Source of the DNA: Anaspis maculata
Lineage: Eukaryota > Arthropoda > Insecta > Coleoptera > Scraptiidae
Assembly: GCA_949128115.1 (NCBI GenBank)
Contig: OX421966.1
Span: 51,023,416-51,087,415 of the forward strand
DNA length: 64,000 nucleotides
Direction of reading: 5' to 3'
Part shown: positions 22,606 to 34,218 of the stretch, piece by piece
Numbering within the stretch: position 1 is the stretch's first letter
How the letters are laid out: every line of letters starts with the position of its first letter
Program-made: the position numbers and the translations under genes
The notes under the pieces: model-generated
Databases searched by the model: none
Told to the model about the DNA's origin: nothing
The model's input: only the letters and a program-made list of their open reading frames with translations

Positions 22606-23892
22606 AAGTGATTGGGGGCGGTTTTTAGCAGTTTTTCCATTTCGGCGGCGCATATTGAAGACGGAATGTTTCTGGGCTTACGTTTCTTAGTGGCAACTAT
22701 GTATTATTCATAAAATGACAACACCAGAGCATTAGGTCTGGTAGAAATTGCAATATCATGTTATTTCAAGTTTATCGAGGGCGGTTTTCTCTATGTTGGC
22801 GGCGCAATATAGACATCCAATATAGCCTAGCCCAGCTTTGGGAGTGGCAGCTATATAACAGCAAAAAAATTAGAAAGCTAGGGCGTCTAGTTTGCGAGAA
22901 GTTCGAGGAACGGACGGACGGACGGACGGACGGACAAAGCGGTTGCTATAGCGATTTTCATCAAGATGGAAAATGCGCTAAAAATATTGTTTTCACATGA
23001 TTGGAAAAACGCTCTGTGCTCAATTTTGTAATACACTCAGTACACCTTGTAGAAAAAATTGAGTTTTTATCCCCATTTTTGAGGGAGAAATCCTCAAAAT
23101 AATCTTGCCCTGCTGACAATACAGCCTTAATAAAGTAGATATTATTTTGTGCGTAGTCAGTTCGATGGTGGTTAATTAATTAATTTATTTCAGTAGGGGC
23201 TTCAAGTTATTTGGGACCATCATCATCGGCTCGAATTTCGATTAAAAGCGGTGGTTCCTGCGTGCAATTAAAATAAAACCGTTTCGATCGTGTGGTGTGT
23301 GCGCCTCCTTTTCTCTTTGTCCCGGTGGCTGTCTCCTGCTCCTTCTCCCGCACACGCAGCCCTTCGATGCCCTCCATAGCTCCATCGCAGTTTCTTGGCA
23401 ATCATTGGCGAGGGGGTCGCAGGGAAGGCCAGGGGTTTGTATATGCGTGTGCTTGAATGCATTTTATTTATACCTACCTAATAATAAAAATGAAAGAGTT
23501 GACGATGATGTATTGAAATGTGAACACAATAACACAAAGGGAAAGCCGTATAATAAGACGTTGGATCGCGTTTCGTAAGTAGCTTCTGCGGGTTGAGACC
23601 TGGGTCGTAGCAGGTGCTGTACATTTTTCACTGTTCTGTAACTTCACGAGTTACGTTTTACCAACGGTAATTCTTGAAGTGAAACCTCTATTTTCGCGCC
23701 TAGATCACAACACACAACTAACACCCTGTAACTTCTGAAGCAACCGCCGCATGAGTGACAGAAGTAGTTTTCCTTGTTCGCCATCACAAAAACTGTCGAA
23801 CTAACCGTTTCTGTCTCGTGATGAAATGATTTAGGTAAGTTTTTTTTTGTTGACATGTTTGACACCCTGTAACTTTTGAAGCAACTGACACA
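22606..23892. other. Decayed satellite tail, GGAC microsatellite, no gene
   Basis: Fragments of the satellite (GGGGGCGG, TTTTTCA) persist to about 22870, followed by a GGAC simple repeat at about 22911-22936. CT-rich DNA lies at 23290-23400. ACACCCTGTAACTT occurs twice (23720, 23862), like mariner-type ends. No coding region supported. Confidence 0.5.
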
Positions 23893-25372
23893 TCTCGGAA
23901 ACGGTAAGAGATACAAAGTCGGTTAAATTACAAAAAAGTTACGCAATTTTATGACTATCTCAAATATGTCAAGATATCCAAGATATCTTTGGTCATTTCT
24001 GAAATATCTCAAAAAAACTGAAAAATGCCGAATTTGAAAATTTTAAATCACTTCTTTATTATGACAGCTATCAATTTGAAATTTGGTATTCTGATATTTT
24101 TGAAGGTCCTTGATCGACTGACGGTCATAATTTTTTCCTACGCCTACTAGTTTTTGAGATATGACAGTTAGCTTCATTTTTTCTAATGGACACCATATTA
24201 TTTCTCCACTCCATAAAACTCACCTCTCTTTTCTATTTACAAAGATATAAAACACTTGTAGCATTTTTGTCAAAATAACCTATAAAAATTAGAAAAAACA
24301 CTTTCTGTGGCGAAAAAACCTAGTTACCGGTTCGCGGTTCGGTTGCCATGCTCTCGTGACATAATAACAATGGCATTTGGTTGCCATGGTCGGTTGATTT
24401 TGGAAAAAGTTGGGTTACATTCCGTTTTCATGTATTTGATAATGATAATAAATAAAAATCAAACAAATACAAAACCAAGTATAACACAAAATAACATCGC
24501 AATAGCAACAACATTTATAATTTACAATTACTCGAAATGGAGTCTATTTGCGAGGAACGCTTCAAGATCGAATTTATGGTTCATGACAGAACATCCCAAA
24601 GCAACCAAGAGCTGGAAGCAAGGAGTTGATGATGCGTATTGCGTTTCAGTCAATTAACCCGCACAATATCAGCGTAGCCGTTGAAAATATGGCTAAAAGG
24701 CACACAACTCTGCACAGAGCAAAATGGACTCAAATTCGAGTAATTGTGAATTATAAATGTTTATTGCCATTGCGATGTTATTTTGTATTATACTTGGTTT
24801 TGTATTTGTTTTATTTTTATTTATTATCATTATCAAATACATAAAAACGGAATGACCCCCAACTTTTTCCAAAATCAATCGACCATGGCAACCGAATGCC
24901 ATTGTTATTATATCACGAGAGCATGGCAACCGAACCGGTGACTAGATTTTTCGCCTCAGAAATGGTTTTTCCAATTTTTATAGGTTATTTTGACAAAAAT
25001 GCTACACAAGTGTTTTATATCTTTGTGAAGAGAAAGAAAAGCTGAGTTTTATGGGGTGGAGAAATAATATGGTGTCTATAAGAAAAAATGAAGTAAACTG
25101 TCATATCTCAAAAACTAGTAGGCGTAGAAAAAAATTATGACCGTCAGTCGATCAAGGACCTTCAAAAATGTCAGCATACCAAATTTTCAATTGATAGCTG
25201 TCATAATAAAGAAGTGATTTGAAATTTTCGCATTCGACATTTTTCAGTTTTTTGGGGATATTTCAGAAATGACCAAAGATATCTTGAATATCTTGACATT
25301 TTTGAGATAGTCATAAAATTGCGCAACTTTTTTGTGATTTAATCGACTTTGTATCTCTTACCGTTTCCGAGA
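23893..25372. repeat. Long foldback, about 1.5 kb
   Basis: TCTCGGAAACGGTAAGAGAT (from 23893) is mirrored by its complement ending at 25372. The arms stay matched for roughly 650 bp each, including ATCAAGGACCTTCAAAAAT, AAAACTAGTAGGCGTAG and TTGCCATGCTCTCGTGA. The centre (about 24560-24720) is unpaired. The outer ends beyond the match resemble mariner-type ACACCCTGTA sequence but differ between the sides, so the exact element boundary is unknown. Confidence 0.85.
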
Positions 25373-27519
25373 TACCCATAGTGAGCGTTGAAAAACGGGA
25401 CACGCTGTATACCACAGTAATCTTTTGTCAACGGATTCAAAGCCCACGGAAGAAATTGTAAACGAATCGTTTTGAATTTTGAAGTTCTGTTTGAGGGGAT
25501 GTCTTCAAGGAGGAGTGTATACTTCATACGTGAGCAGCCTGTACAAGAAACAGAAGGCGGTAAAATGTCAAGAACAGTTTCAAGATATTGATGCGAGGTT
25601 TTCAAAAATATAGTTAGGAAAAATCTAAAATTGTTTTCAAAAAAGTTACACACTCCTCAAAATGAACCACCTTTCACTTCTACTTTTGTCACCCTGTGTA
25701 TCATACAGTGTATTTAGTACAGGAAAAATAGTAAAAGAATCGGCAAAACCTCGGTATAAATATGGACGTCATGAAAAATTGATATTCTGTTCAGAATTGA
25801 GTGCTCTACAACATATCCAAAATCGCCAAAAATCGCACTCGGGGGTTTTGACTTATTGGAGGGGGGGTAAAAAATTGCAGGTAAACATGGAGGGGATGGA
25901 ACCCATCAATCCATTGGATGCGGATACATTATAGTTCGACGTATCATATCCCATTGATACCATTTTGGCACAAAAAGTGTCCATCATTGTTGAAGGGGAG
26001 TAGTGGGAGGGGTGAAGCTCTGCTAGGTGGTCCATTTTGTTTTTCTGGCCATGTAGAACCGATCACGACAAGTTTGGTATCTTTTCCGACTAAATTCAAT
26101 CTCTTGAACTCGTATCCGATGTGTAAATTCGGATGAAAACAAGTTTGAACAAGTTAACTTGAGAAAACTCGTTTTTTCTTCAACAATATTGGCGAATTTG
26201 TTTTTACTGTTGAAGGTGTTCATTTTCAGAAAATTTTCAAGGACCATTTAATTGAAGTGTAATCTCCACAAGAATCATCCACTCGATGTATAATTTTGTT
26301 TCTCGAGTTTGAAAAATCGATTTGAATTGGAAACCTAAGTAGCTGTACAGAATTCTCTCTTTCAATCACGAACGGTTTCGGAGATATGCCATAAAAACTA
26401 CATCCAAAAGTCAACTTTGGAGGCCTGTGTCTGAGGTAAGTTTTGTTGAATCGACCTATTTTGTTGCCAGGAATATGTGGTATCTTTTTGTGTACTCATT
26501 TCTGGGACACCTGTATTTAGGGTGTTTCAGCGATGATAGCAAAAAAACTAACTATGGATAGATCTCGTCAAAATATGACGGAAACCTATATACCATTTTG
26601 CAAAGTTCGGCCTAATAACGAAGATACAGCCTTTCAAAGTTGACTTTTTCCGGATTTAAAAAATTTGTAACTCAGTGACGCTTAGACGAAAACAACTCAA
26701 ATTCAGCATAGAGTGATTTGCCGAACTATCTACCGACCCGCCAGATTTTGAAAGAATTCAACCTGTATTTTGGAAAGTCATAAAGCAGTTTCGCCCATTC
26801 TCAGCTGCCCACGGCTTACCTATACCATGTACCTGTTTGGAAAAGCTTTCCACTCATTGACTACCTTTTTTGCTGCGACCATTTTGGATTTTCATACGTC
26901 GTGGTCTTGAAAATGGCTTTTAGTGCCGAAACGCGCGTCGACCAATAAAAATATTTAAAACCTGTGGCAGGACTTTGAGAAAACATCAACACCTTTATAT
27001 AATATTCAAAGCCACTTCAAGAAACAAACCATCAATGCTGGAGATATACTTTTTCTTTATAGAATTATCGTGAAGGGAAAGTTTTTTATGGGGGGGGGGT
27101 CGGTCTCGCGTGAACACCCTGTTCTCGCGTGAACACCTGTACAACACTGGAGGTTTCCCCTTGGAGATAATTTGAGATGAAAAAACCTCATTAAACAATT
27201 TTCTCCTGAGATTTAAAAATTTAAGACTACAATATTTTACAACCTAAAATATACAGGGTGTTGCACAAAACTTTTTTTGCTGATGCGACACCGTTCATAT
27301 TTGAATTGCAATTAAAGTAGTTTTTTATTCTGAACACAAATACATACCACACTGTTGAGTTATTTCCGAAGGCAAATTGAGAGGCAAATTGTCGCAAAAA
27401 TCACAAAAATCCCATAAAATTTCCGTTTATTTGGCTAGAAAATTTCTTGAATTTGGTTGAATTTATTTGTCGCGGAGAACATTTCTTTTATAATGCGAAT
27501 ATAAGCATAGCACTATAAA
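25373..27519. other. No gene; several element-end motifs
   Basis: CACCCTGTGTA (25690), TTAGGGTGTTTCAGCGATGA (26518), GAACACCCTGTTC (27112) and ATACAGGGTGTTGCACAAAA (27250) look like ends of mariner-type MITEs, but clean pairs could not be fixed. The frames at 25339-26414 have no recognisable domain. Confidence 0.4.
26903..26943 (+). ncRNA. Degenerate hammerhead-like motif
   Basis: GGTC / GACC can form stem I, GGC / GCC stem II, GAAA is at 26928-26931, and the palindromic stem III with cleavage triplet reads ACGCGCGTC. The core reads TTGAAAA instead of CUGANGA, so two essential positions are changed and cleavage is not expected. The layout resembles hammerhead relics of Penelope-like elements. 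Confidence 0.35.
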
Positions 27520-27990
27520 AACAATTGGTTGTGTCACCCCAAAACATTCTTGACTAGTATCCAGGAACATAATGGAATTTTTTTTCCGAAAAGTCTCTTC
27601 AGGTGGGAACTTGGAATAAGAAAGAAGATTGAAAATAATTTGCATAAAATTGAAAATTGGGTTTTGGACAATTTGAATTTTCCGGGAAAACCTTGAATCT
27701 TTTTCTAAATTATCTTACTGTAAGAATCGTCAATTAAGGCTCCACTGCAAGCACCATCATTCAAGTTCGGTCTCGAAAACCCAGGCCAGTTTTACATTTT
27801 CAACAGGAAAATTCCTGGGAAGTTTGAAAAAAATTATAGGAAAATGTTCAAGAACCAGTTATCTATCCTTTAGAAAAAAAAGTTCACGGAAGTTCAGTAG
27901 AAGAAATCTGCTCACGGGATAGAAAGTTGGGAAATAAGAGGAAAACTCGAAAACCGTGGGTCTGATTTCAAAAAATTTTCCCCCAAAAGT
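27520..27990. repeat. Dispersed repeat family R, fragment
   Basis: Matches 11990-12450 in order: GGTTGTGTCACCCCAAAAC, TTGACTAGTATCCAGGAAC, GAAAATGTTCAA with CCAGTTA, and the TCTGATTTCAAAAAATTTTC block. Confidence 0.6.
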
Positions 27991-28829
27991 GCTACATCAT
28001 TCTTACTGTGGTGGAGGCATGCAGTGATCCTCCATTGAAGAATTATTATTCAACATGATGACATACGCCACCAGTCATCTTTATTGGATCCGAGAATCTC
28101 TGCTCATTTATTTCACCAGTTATTCTATTCTTCAGACAACGTATTGGCAACTTTATGTGTAAATTATTTCGAATATTGATCCACGAAATAAGAAATATTC
28201 CAAAACCTAAAATTTAGGATCCAAGATCTATCCTTTGAAAATCAGTGTCTCCCAGAGTCTCTTCCAGAGAACACACCAAATTGTAATAATTTTTATTACC
28301 AATAAAACTTTTCCAATGCCTTCTTCAAATATAACGTCATATGTATACCGCTTCTATTTTGAAAATTTAACATACTCCATCGCTGGTCGAATTTTTCGCG
28401 ACTTTTCACTACTCGTATGCTCTCGAATGCACTAGAATCGCACGAGAGTTTCGCAACTCGTCATACTGTGTCCGAACCGCGTGCAGAGCTGGACATTATT
28501 TGTACTTGTGAATACTTTTCAAATAATAAATACTTTTTTCTATTTGAATACTCAATATTTAAATATTTTTTCGGGAAGATCGAGATGTATTTATTATTTA
28601 AATACTTTCCAAAAGTATTTAGTATTTATTATTTGAAAAAGTATTTGCAAATACTTTCAAAGATACTTTTGCGCCATTTAAATACTTTTACTTTATTCAA
28701 ATACTTTTGCGTTATTTAAATACTTTTTTGTGATTCAAATACTTCGTAAATTGTATTTAAATACTTTTTTTAAGTCATTTTCTGATCTGTCGCTGTCACC
28801 CGGTGGATGAGGTTACTTATAATCTATTC

Positions 28830-28985
28830 CAAGCTTAAGAAAAAACACAGCTTGCTATGAAAAATTCGAATTTCGTTGGTGTCCCTGATTTTTTATGTTG
28901 AATGTCATCTTGATACAAGGGAGGTTACGTTCAAATTTGTGTCTGTATGACATGAAACCTTCACTTGAACTACGCTGTGTTGTCA
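28830..28985. repeat. Dispersed repeat shared with 55815-55985
   Basis: TCCAAGCTTAAGAAAAAAC, GGTGTCCCTGATTTTT and CATGAAACCTTCACTTGAAC match the reverse complement of 55815-55985. The nearby GCTCACTGACCT block (29030) matches AGGTCAGTGAGC at 55228. Confidence 0.6.
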
Positions 28986-30254
28986 AATTGTCATTCTGAG
29001 GATGCGTCGCCGGCAGGTCGCAGGTTTGCTCACTGACCTCAGCCGCTTTCTTGCGATCCTGGAACGGAGAGTAGATTTACATACCTAGTTCTTACAGGGT
29101 GCGACGAGCTCAGATCGTGGGATCATTTGCGACGAAATCACACCCCGCCGCTAGACCTGTGTCCTCCTCGGTCATTTTTTCGACTGTATATGCTTCCTAT
29201 TGCAGCTCTTAGCACTTCTCACAATTGGAATGACTTGCCTAACGGCGTTTTCAAGACAAAACAGAAAAAGAGTAATGGGTCAGTGTCAAAATCTGACCTA
29301 ACAATTAAATTCAAACAGCAATCCAGCAGAGCGAGCATCACTTTGAGAAATTTGATTATATTTTCAATCTATCAACTTATCAGATCATGCAACTTAAAGA
29401 AAAAATATCACAGGCCACTGTGGTTTTTTAAGTTTGGAATGGATAATAGAGAATTCAAATATGTTTCCTAAATAACCTTTCAAAGCTAGCATATAATTTC
29501 ATAAAGTCAATTCCTTCATACACTCTACACTCCAGTCATGTTACAAGTGGATTACTGCTATTAATTAATAGATGGCGCGCTCACATTTGCTTGTAAGTAC
29601 CACTTATCTTGAACTTGATTATCTGAACATTTTGAACTTCAATTTGGTCCTGTCTTACGCGGTAAATATATCCACCCAAGTTTTCACTACTATTACAATA
29701 GGTTATGTAGTGTATCCTAGTGTATCCTGGTCACGGCACCATTCTGTAGTGTATCCTGGTTGATGGCACCATTTCTGTAGTGTAACCCCGTTTTTCGATG
29801 CTCGGCTGTAATCGTCATTGTCCCTTCCCTTCTTGACGTCGTTTACATTTTACCCACGTTGTGTTGAGTTCTTACTCGAGATGAGAATGTGTCGTTGGGG
29901 ATGAGGTTTGATTCTTGAATGAAACGCGAATGAAATGCAAGCAAAATGAATGTTTTATTGGAAATCAATTGCAAAGTTTTAAATGAATTTGTTTCTTTCC
30001 TCAAAACACCTATTGACAGTGATAAAATGACACAACATGAATGAAGAACAACAAAACACCAACAAATGAAACAAGAAAAGTCATTACAAATTATTCCGAC
30101 AATGCAGGAATTTACAACAATAAAATGAACTCAAAATCAGATTAACAAAACAGAACAAGAAATCATGAAACATGTTACGCTTTGAGCGCTGACCAATTTA
30201 TTTTACACTTTACAAACAGAAGAAGTCAAATCGATAGATAAGTAAACAATAAAG

Positions 30255-30482
30255 AAATGATCGATAAACAAGTACATAAATCAGCAAGAAACAAATGATC
30301 AGTAAACAAGTGAATGAATCAGCAAGAAACAAATGATTAGTAATGGTGTAGGTGAACGAACAAGAAACAAACGATAAGTAAAGGTGTAGGTAAATAAAGA
30401 AGAAACAAATAAGAGATAAACAGGTAGATGAATAAAAAAGAAACCAATGCGAGATAAATAGGTGGATAAATAAACAAGAAAC
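30255..30482. repeat. 38-bp minisatellite, six full copies
   Basis: Units start at 30255, 30293, 30331, 30369, 30407 and 30445, all exactly 38 bp, ending in (A/C)AAGAAAC-like sequence with an AAATGAT(C/A)(A/G)GTAAA core; a partial seventh follows. The repeat is not a multiple of three, and the minus-strand Phe/Tyr/Leu-rich frames across it are by-products. Confidence 0.9.
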
Positions 30483-31916
30483 AGGTGAGAGGTAAATGAG
30501 TAGAGAAGTTGAAGTTGGTCATACTCTTTGTAAGCAATTGGAAGGAAGAAGTATCTGTAACGCATTCGCCCGAAATTCCCCAGCAGTTACCTATCAAAAA
30601 CCTCTCAGATACATACTCACATACAAAACAGAACAATGGTTAGTAAACAGTAATCACATACAAGAAATAACAGTAAATACAAGAAAATCGACTCGAGCCA
30701 ACCTGTGGCCCTCTCTTCGTCTCTTCGTCGTTTTACATAATTTCCCCCCAAATAAGGAGAGGTTAGTAGACTCAACAAGGCAGATTCATACAAGTGGTGG
30801 ACCCCCCCCCCAGGACACGGAGAAGCGTGCAAGTCTTTCTTTCCTTCCTTTACTTTCATGTATAACCCGACAATGAACAATAAAATGTGACTGAATCATC
30901 AAAAGTACTGTTCTGTACTTAGCGGCTGATTTTGGCGTAGTGGAGTTTCTTTTTGTTGTTTTACTGTTTGTGACGTAACTTGTGGAACGAAACAATTAAT
31001 GAAACCTCGAAGTACGCGCGATAGCGCGGCCTTGAGGTTACATTATGAGTGCGCAAAAAGCACACACACTAGATTTATGGCTTTTGCCATCAATATTAAG
31101 ATCATTTGGGAGTAGATAAATTACAAAATCTCAAAGCAGTGCGAAGCACCTTGATTTCAAAGGGGAAAACGGCAGGTTATGCAAGCCCGTTGAGAACAAA
31201 GAAAACAAAGCATTTCGGGTTATGTACGATGATTTCGCGGACAAAATAGGTATCGAAATGCATGATTTGGTGAGTGGGTGGAAGCCAGAATTACGATACA
31301 ATAATCAAAGAAAGACCGACCTTAAATTAGGAGAAACCGACGTACACTCCGGAGCACTAAAAATCACGTGTTCTTCACCACCGCTGATTCTCTTCTCTCT
31401 GTCTGCCCGCGGCTGCCGCTCGCCCGGCTCGCCTAGCGCAGCGCCATCTCCCTCTCCGATCGGCAAACGCTACGAACGTCAACGACCGTATCTACTTCAG
31501 GTGCCAACGTGCAAACAAAACAAAGGGGGAATACCACAGTTACAACTGGTAAGGAAGCAGAAATGAGGAAATGATTCAACAACACCATTCACAAACATTG
31601 ATACCGATGACTTGAAATGTGCCTGGAATTCACACATCAAAGTAAAAGCGAGAAGCCATCAACCTCAGGGTGACTGCACCGACCACGACTTGAAATCGGT
31701 TAATGATAAGAATTGCTCAACAATGTATCGTTCATACAACGAAATATTCGGCCTGCACGGAACTGTGGCAATAAAAGCTAATCTAGGAAAAAAAACTGTT
31801 GAGTTCATGGCTGTGGAAGCCGAGGTGGAGTCACTATTCAGCCACTTTCCACGATTTTTCCTGTTGAATGGTTACGAAATAATAGGCGATTTTCCTTTTT
31901 GTATACTTTTGAGTTA

Positions 31917-32081
31917 AGGTGCGTTCAGTCAGCTTATTTAGCCGCAATTTTAGTTTTAGCCGTAAGCGCTGCATCGCTTATTGGCTGTTCCGAGGAGGCT
32001 GGTTCATAAGAGCCAATGGGCGTCGCTGCGCTTGCGACTAAAATTAAAACTTGCGGCTAAATAAGCTGACTGAACGCACCT
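31917..32081. mobile_element. Harbinger-type MITE, 165 bp
   Basis: The terminal inverted repeats AGGTGCGTTCAGTCAGCTTA / TAAGCTGACTGAACGCACCT extend for about 35 bp, and TTA flanks both sides (31914-31916 and 32082-32084). A 3-bp TTA/TAA duplication is the mark of PIF/Harbinger elements. Confidence 0.85.
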
Positions 32082-32486
32082 TTAAGCAAGAAAGCCCTTG
32101 AATAATTTCAAATGTATCTAAATAAACCTGAAGTATTCAAACTCCGAATATTGAAATACTTTCAAAGTATTAAAATACATTTGCAGTAGTCAAATACTTT
32201 GACAGTATTTAAATAAAAAAAAGTATTTCAATAACGAAAATATTTAAATATTTACAACTGCAACTTTAAAAATATTATTTATCATTTGAATATTATTTTG
32301 ACCAGGAAATAAAAAGTATTCATCATTTAAATACTTTCCAGAAGTATTTTGCACAGCTCTGACCGCGTGTGCTCTCGAATGCACGAGAGCCTCGAAACAA
32401 TTAACCGTATTACATATTAGTAAAAGCAGAATGCGCAAATATGCACTGCACTTTGTTTTCATCCATATAACCCAATGTCTTAATAT

Positions 32487-33006
32487 TGCTACATATTTTG
32501 CGTACGGGTTCGATTATAATTGAGACGATCGTTTTAAAACACAAACTGTTTATTACTGCGTACTACAATAAATACACTCCAACAATTATCTACTTGGAAA
32601 TATGTCGCAGGTACTTCGCTTTTGTCCGCTCGCTACCACTTCGCATTCCAATTCAATACTGACTGCCGCATTGAGAGGACGGTGCTTTTATATGCCTCCG
32701 ATTAGCGTTCTCGAATTTTTTATCATCTTCCAGTTTCCATAGTGGCCCGGCAAATGCGGTTTCTAGACGACTCCTGAATAATCACACACACCTTTCGCGT
32801 GCTTTCCGTGTGTTCTGGAATCTGCACTTCCGCCACAATGGGCAGATGTGTCTCAATCGAGCGTCGAAGGTTCCCAATGCCAGGCCATCGCGTATAATTC
32901 TGGAATGCACCAGATCGCTCCGCACTTCTACACTGCGATCTAATGGATGGAAGAATCTAGAAAGATCGCGTGTTTACCAGTATGCACGGAATAGCCGCTC
33001 GTAACA
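32487..33006 (-). repeat. Solo LTR (family L); target duplication split by a later insertion
   Basis: Runs from TGCTACATATTTTGCGTACG to CCGCTCGTAACA, 520 bp, in minus orientation. On its sense strand it has a TATA-like box (TATAAAAGC near 32690) and AATAAA-type sequence. The left flank is ATAT (32483-32486). The matching ATAT is found only at 34215-34218, past the element at 33008-34213. Confidence 0.85.
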
Positions 33007-33325
33007 ACCCAGACAGCACATAAACATTTTTAAAATGTTTGTGAAATATTAAAAGCCAAATATTATAATATTTATAAAATATTGGAATTCATTCAGTGGA
33101 TATTGTATAAATATTTATTGAATGTTTTGATGTCCCGCTTTTCAATATTTGTACAATATTTGCCAAAAAATATTTTAAAAACATTTAGAACCGGGTATTT
33201 TTAGCAATTGAAAAAAAAGTTTGTTTTTCTTTTTATTAGCCTTTTTTGGCCATAGGAGCTCACCTTTATTTCATATACAATTGATTTAGCTGAAAAATTG
33301 CCTTTCAAAGACGACACAACGCCCA

Positions 33326-33395
33326 GGCTACAGCAGGAATCGAACCCGCAATCTCCGCACCACAGGCAGATACTGACCACCTGTGCTACGGGGCC
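33326..33395 (-). tRNA. tRNA-like sequence with His-type anticodon GUG, pseudogene or SINE head
   Basis: On the minus strand TAGCACAGGTGG (A box) and GGTTCGATTCC (B box) are intact. The T arm GCGGG/CCTGC and an anticodon stem TCTGC/GCGGA with loop CTGTGGT form well, giving GUG. The acceptor stem pairs at only about five of seven positions and the D stem is imperfect. No obvious SINE body follows. It reads as a decayed tRNA or tRNA-derived SINE rather than a working gene. Confidence 0.6.
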
Positions 33396-33908
33396 GTTGG
33401 GAAGATTCAGTGGTTCTGGGTAAACTACTATGTGAACACGCAGATGTCCGCTATATGAATTTTGCTAACTATATATCTGAAAGATTCAGCGGCTCATCCA
33501 CTTTTAGGGATATTCGACTACCGCCTCGTCCCTAAACACGCGGGTTTATCCGCGTACTTGCTACATATATTACCAATTGGTGTCGAAATAAATTAAAGTG
33601 ACATATTTGTACGGAACAAATAAAACAACGGATGTATTTCACGACATTATGAATCATTTCAACCGTAACATAGAAAAAACTTATTGTCGGCCGTTAAAAA
33701 GGCACTTTCAGGACCACAAACCGAGTTTTGCTAAATTTAAGAGAAACTACACTTGAAGTCAAAGGGATGTGAAACGTCATCTCTTCAACACAACACAACT
33801 ATATATTTCAAAGTTCCGTGCAAATGACCAAAACAAAAACCGGAAGTCACATTGCCTAGAATACTGTAAATATTAGAGAAATTAAGTTCACTATATATTT
33901 TGATAATA

Positions 33909-34039
33909 CCGGGTGTTTATAAACGTCTGTGATCGCATCGCCTTTGGAATCCCCTCTCGATCACTACAATTGCGCCTGTTACTACGTTTTTCGGCCTGAC
34001 CCAAGCCTGCCGCGATCACAGTCTCTTATAAACACCCCG
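33909..34039. mobile_element. Mariner-type MITE, 131 bp
   Basis: CCGGGTGTTTATAAACGTCT faces its near-complement ending CACCCCG, with TA on both sides (33907-33908, 34040-34041). CTGTGATCGC is also mirrored further in. It lies inside the 33008-34213 element. Confidence 0.75.
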
Positions 34040-34218
34040 TATTTATTGCTAAATATTCAATAAATGTTCAAAATATTTGCTGAATGTTGGTAAAATATTT
34101 CACCTTAATATTTCTGTAATATTTGTGAGGAATATTTTGTGAACATTTATAGAATGTTGTAAATATTCATCAACTACTACCAAATATTTTCAAAACATTT
34201 CGTGCTGTCTGGGAATAT

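Larger units (their letters stand above)
28484..32361. mobile_element. hAT element, 3.9 kb, with perfect 8-bp target duplication
   Basis: The left end CAGAGCTGGACATTATT and right end CAAAATACTTCTGGAAAG-type (complement) are inverted, and ACCGCGTG flanks both sides (28476-28483 and 32362-32369). Both subterminal regions are packed with AAATACTTT-type repeats (28500-28770 and 32120-32350), as in many hAT elements. The interior holds a 38-bp minisatellite, a small MITE and a GC-rich patch (about 31380-31500). No transposase domain is visible in any frame, so it is either non-autonomous or its gene is badly decayed. It interrupts a fragment resembling the family L LTR (TGCTCTCGAATGCA on both sides). 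Confidence 0.88.
33008..34213. mobile_element. TIR element with CCCAGACAGCAC ends, 1.2 kb
   Basis: The ends CCCAGACAGCAC and GTGCTGTCTGGG are inverted, with AA on both outer sides. The subterminal regions carry many AATATTT/AAATATT and AAAACATTT motifs on both sides (33020-33190 and 34045-34200), a likely transposase-binding array. The interior holds a tRNA-like sequence and a small MITE. There is no coding frame. The superfamily is not certain; a 2-bp duplication would fit several TIR groups. Confidence 0.75.

Noticed and set aside
30299..30636. Hydrophobic Phe/Leu/Tyr-rich minus-strand frames resembling membrane proteins
   Set aside because: They are translations of the 38-bp minisatellite, which changes frame each unit.
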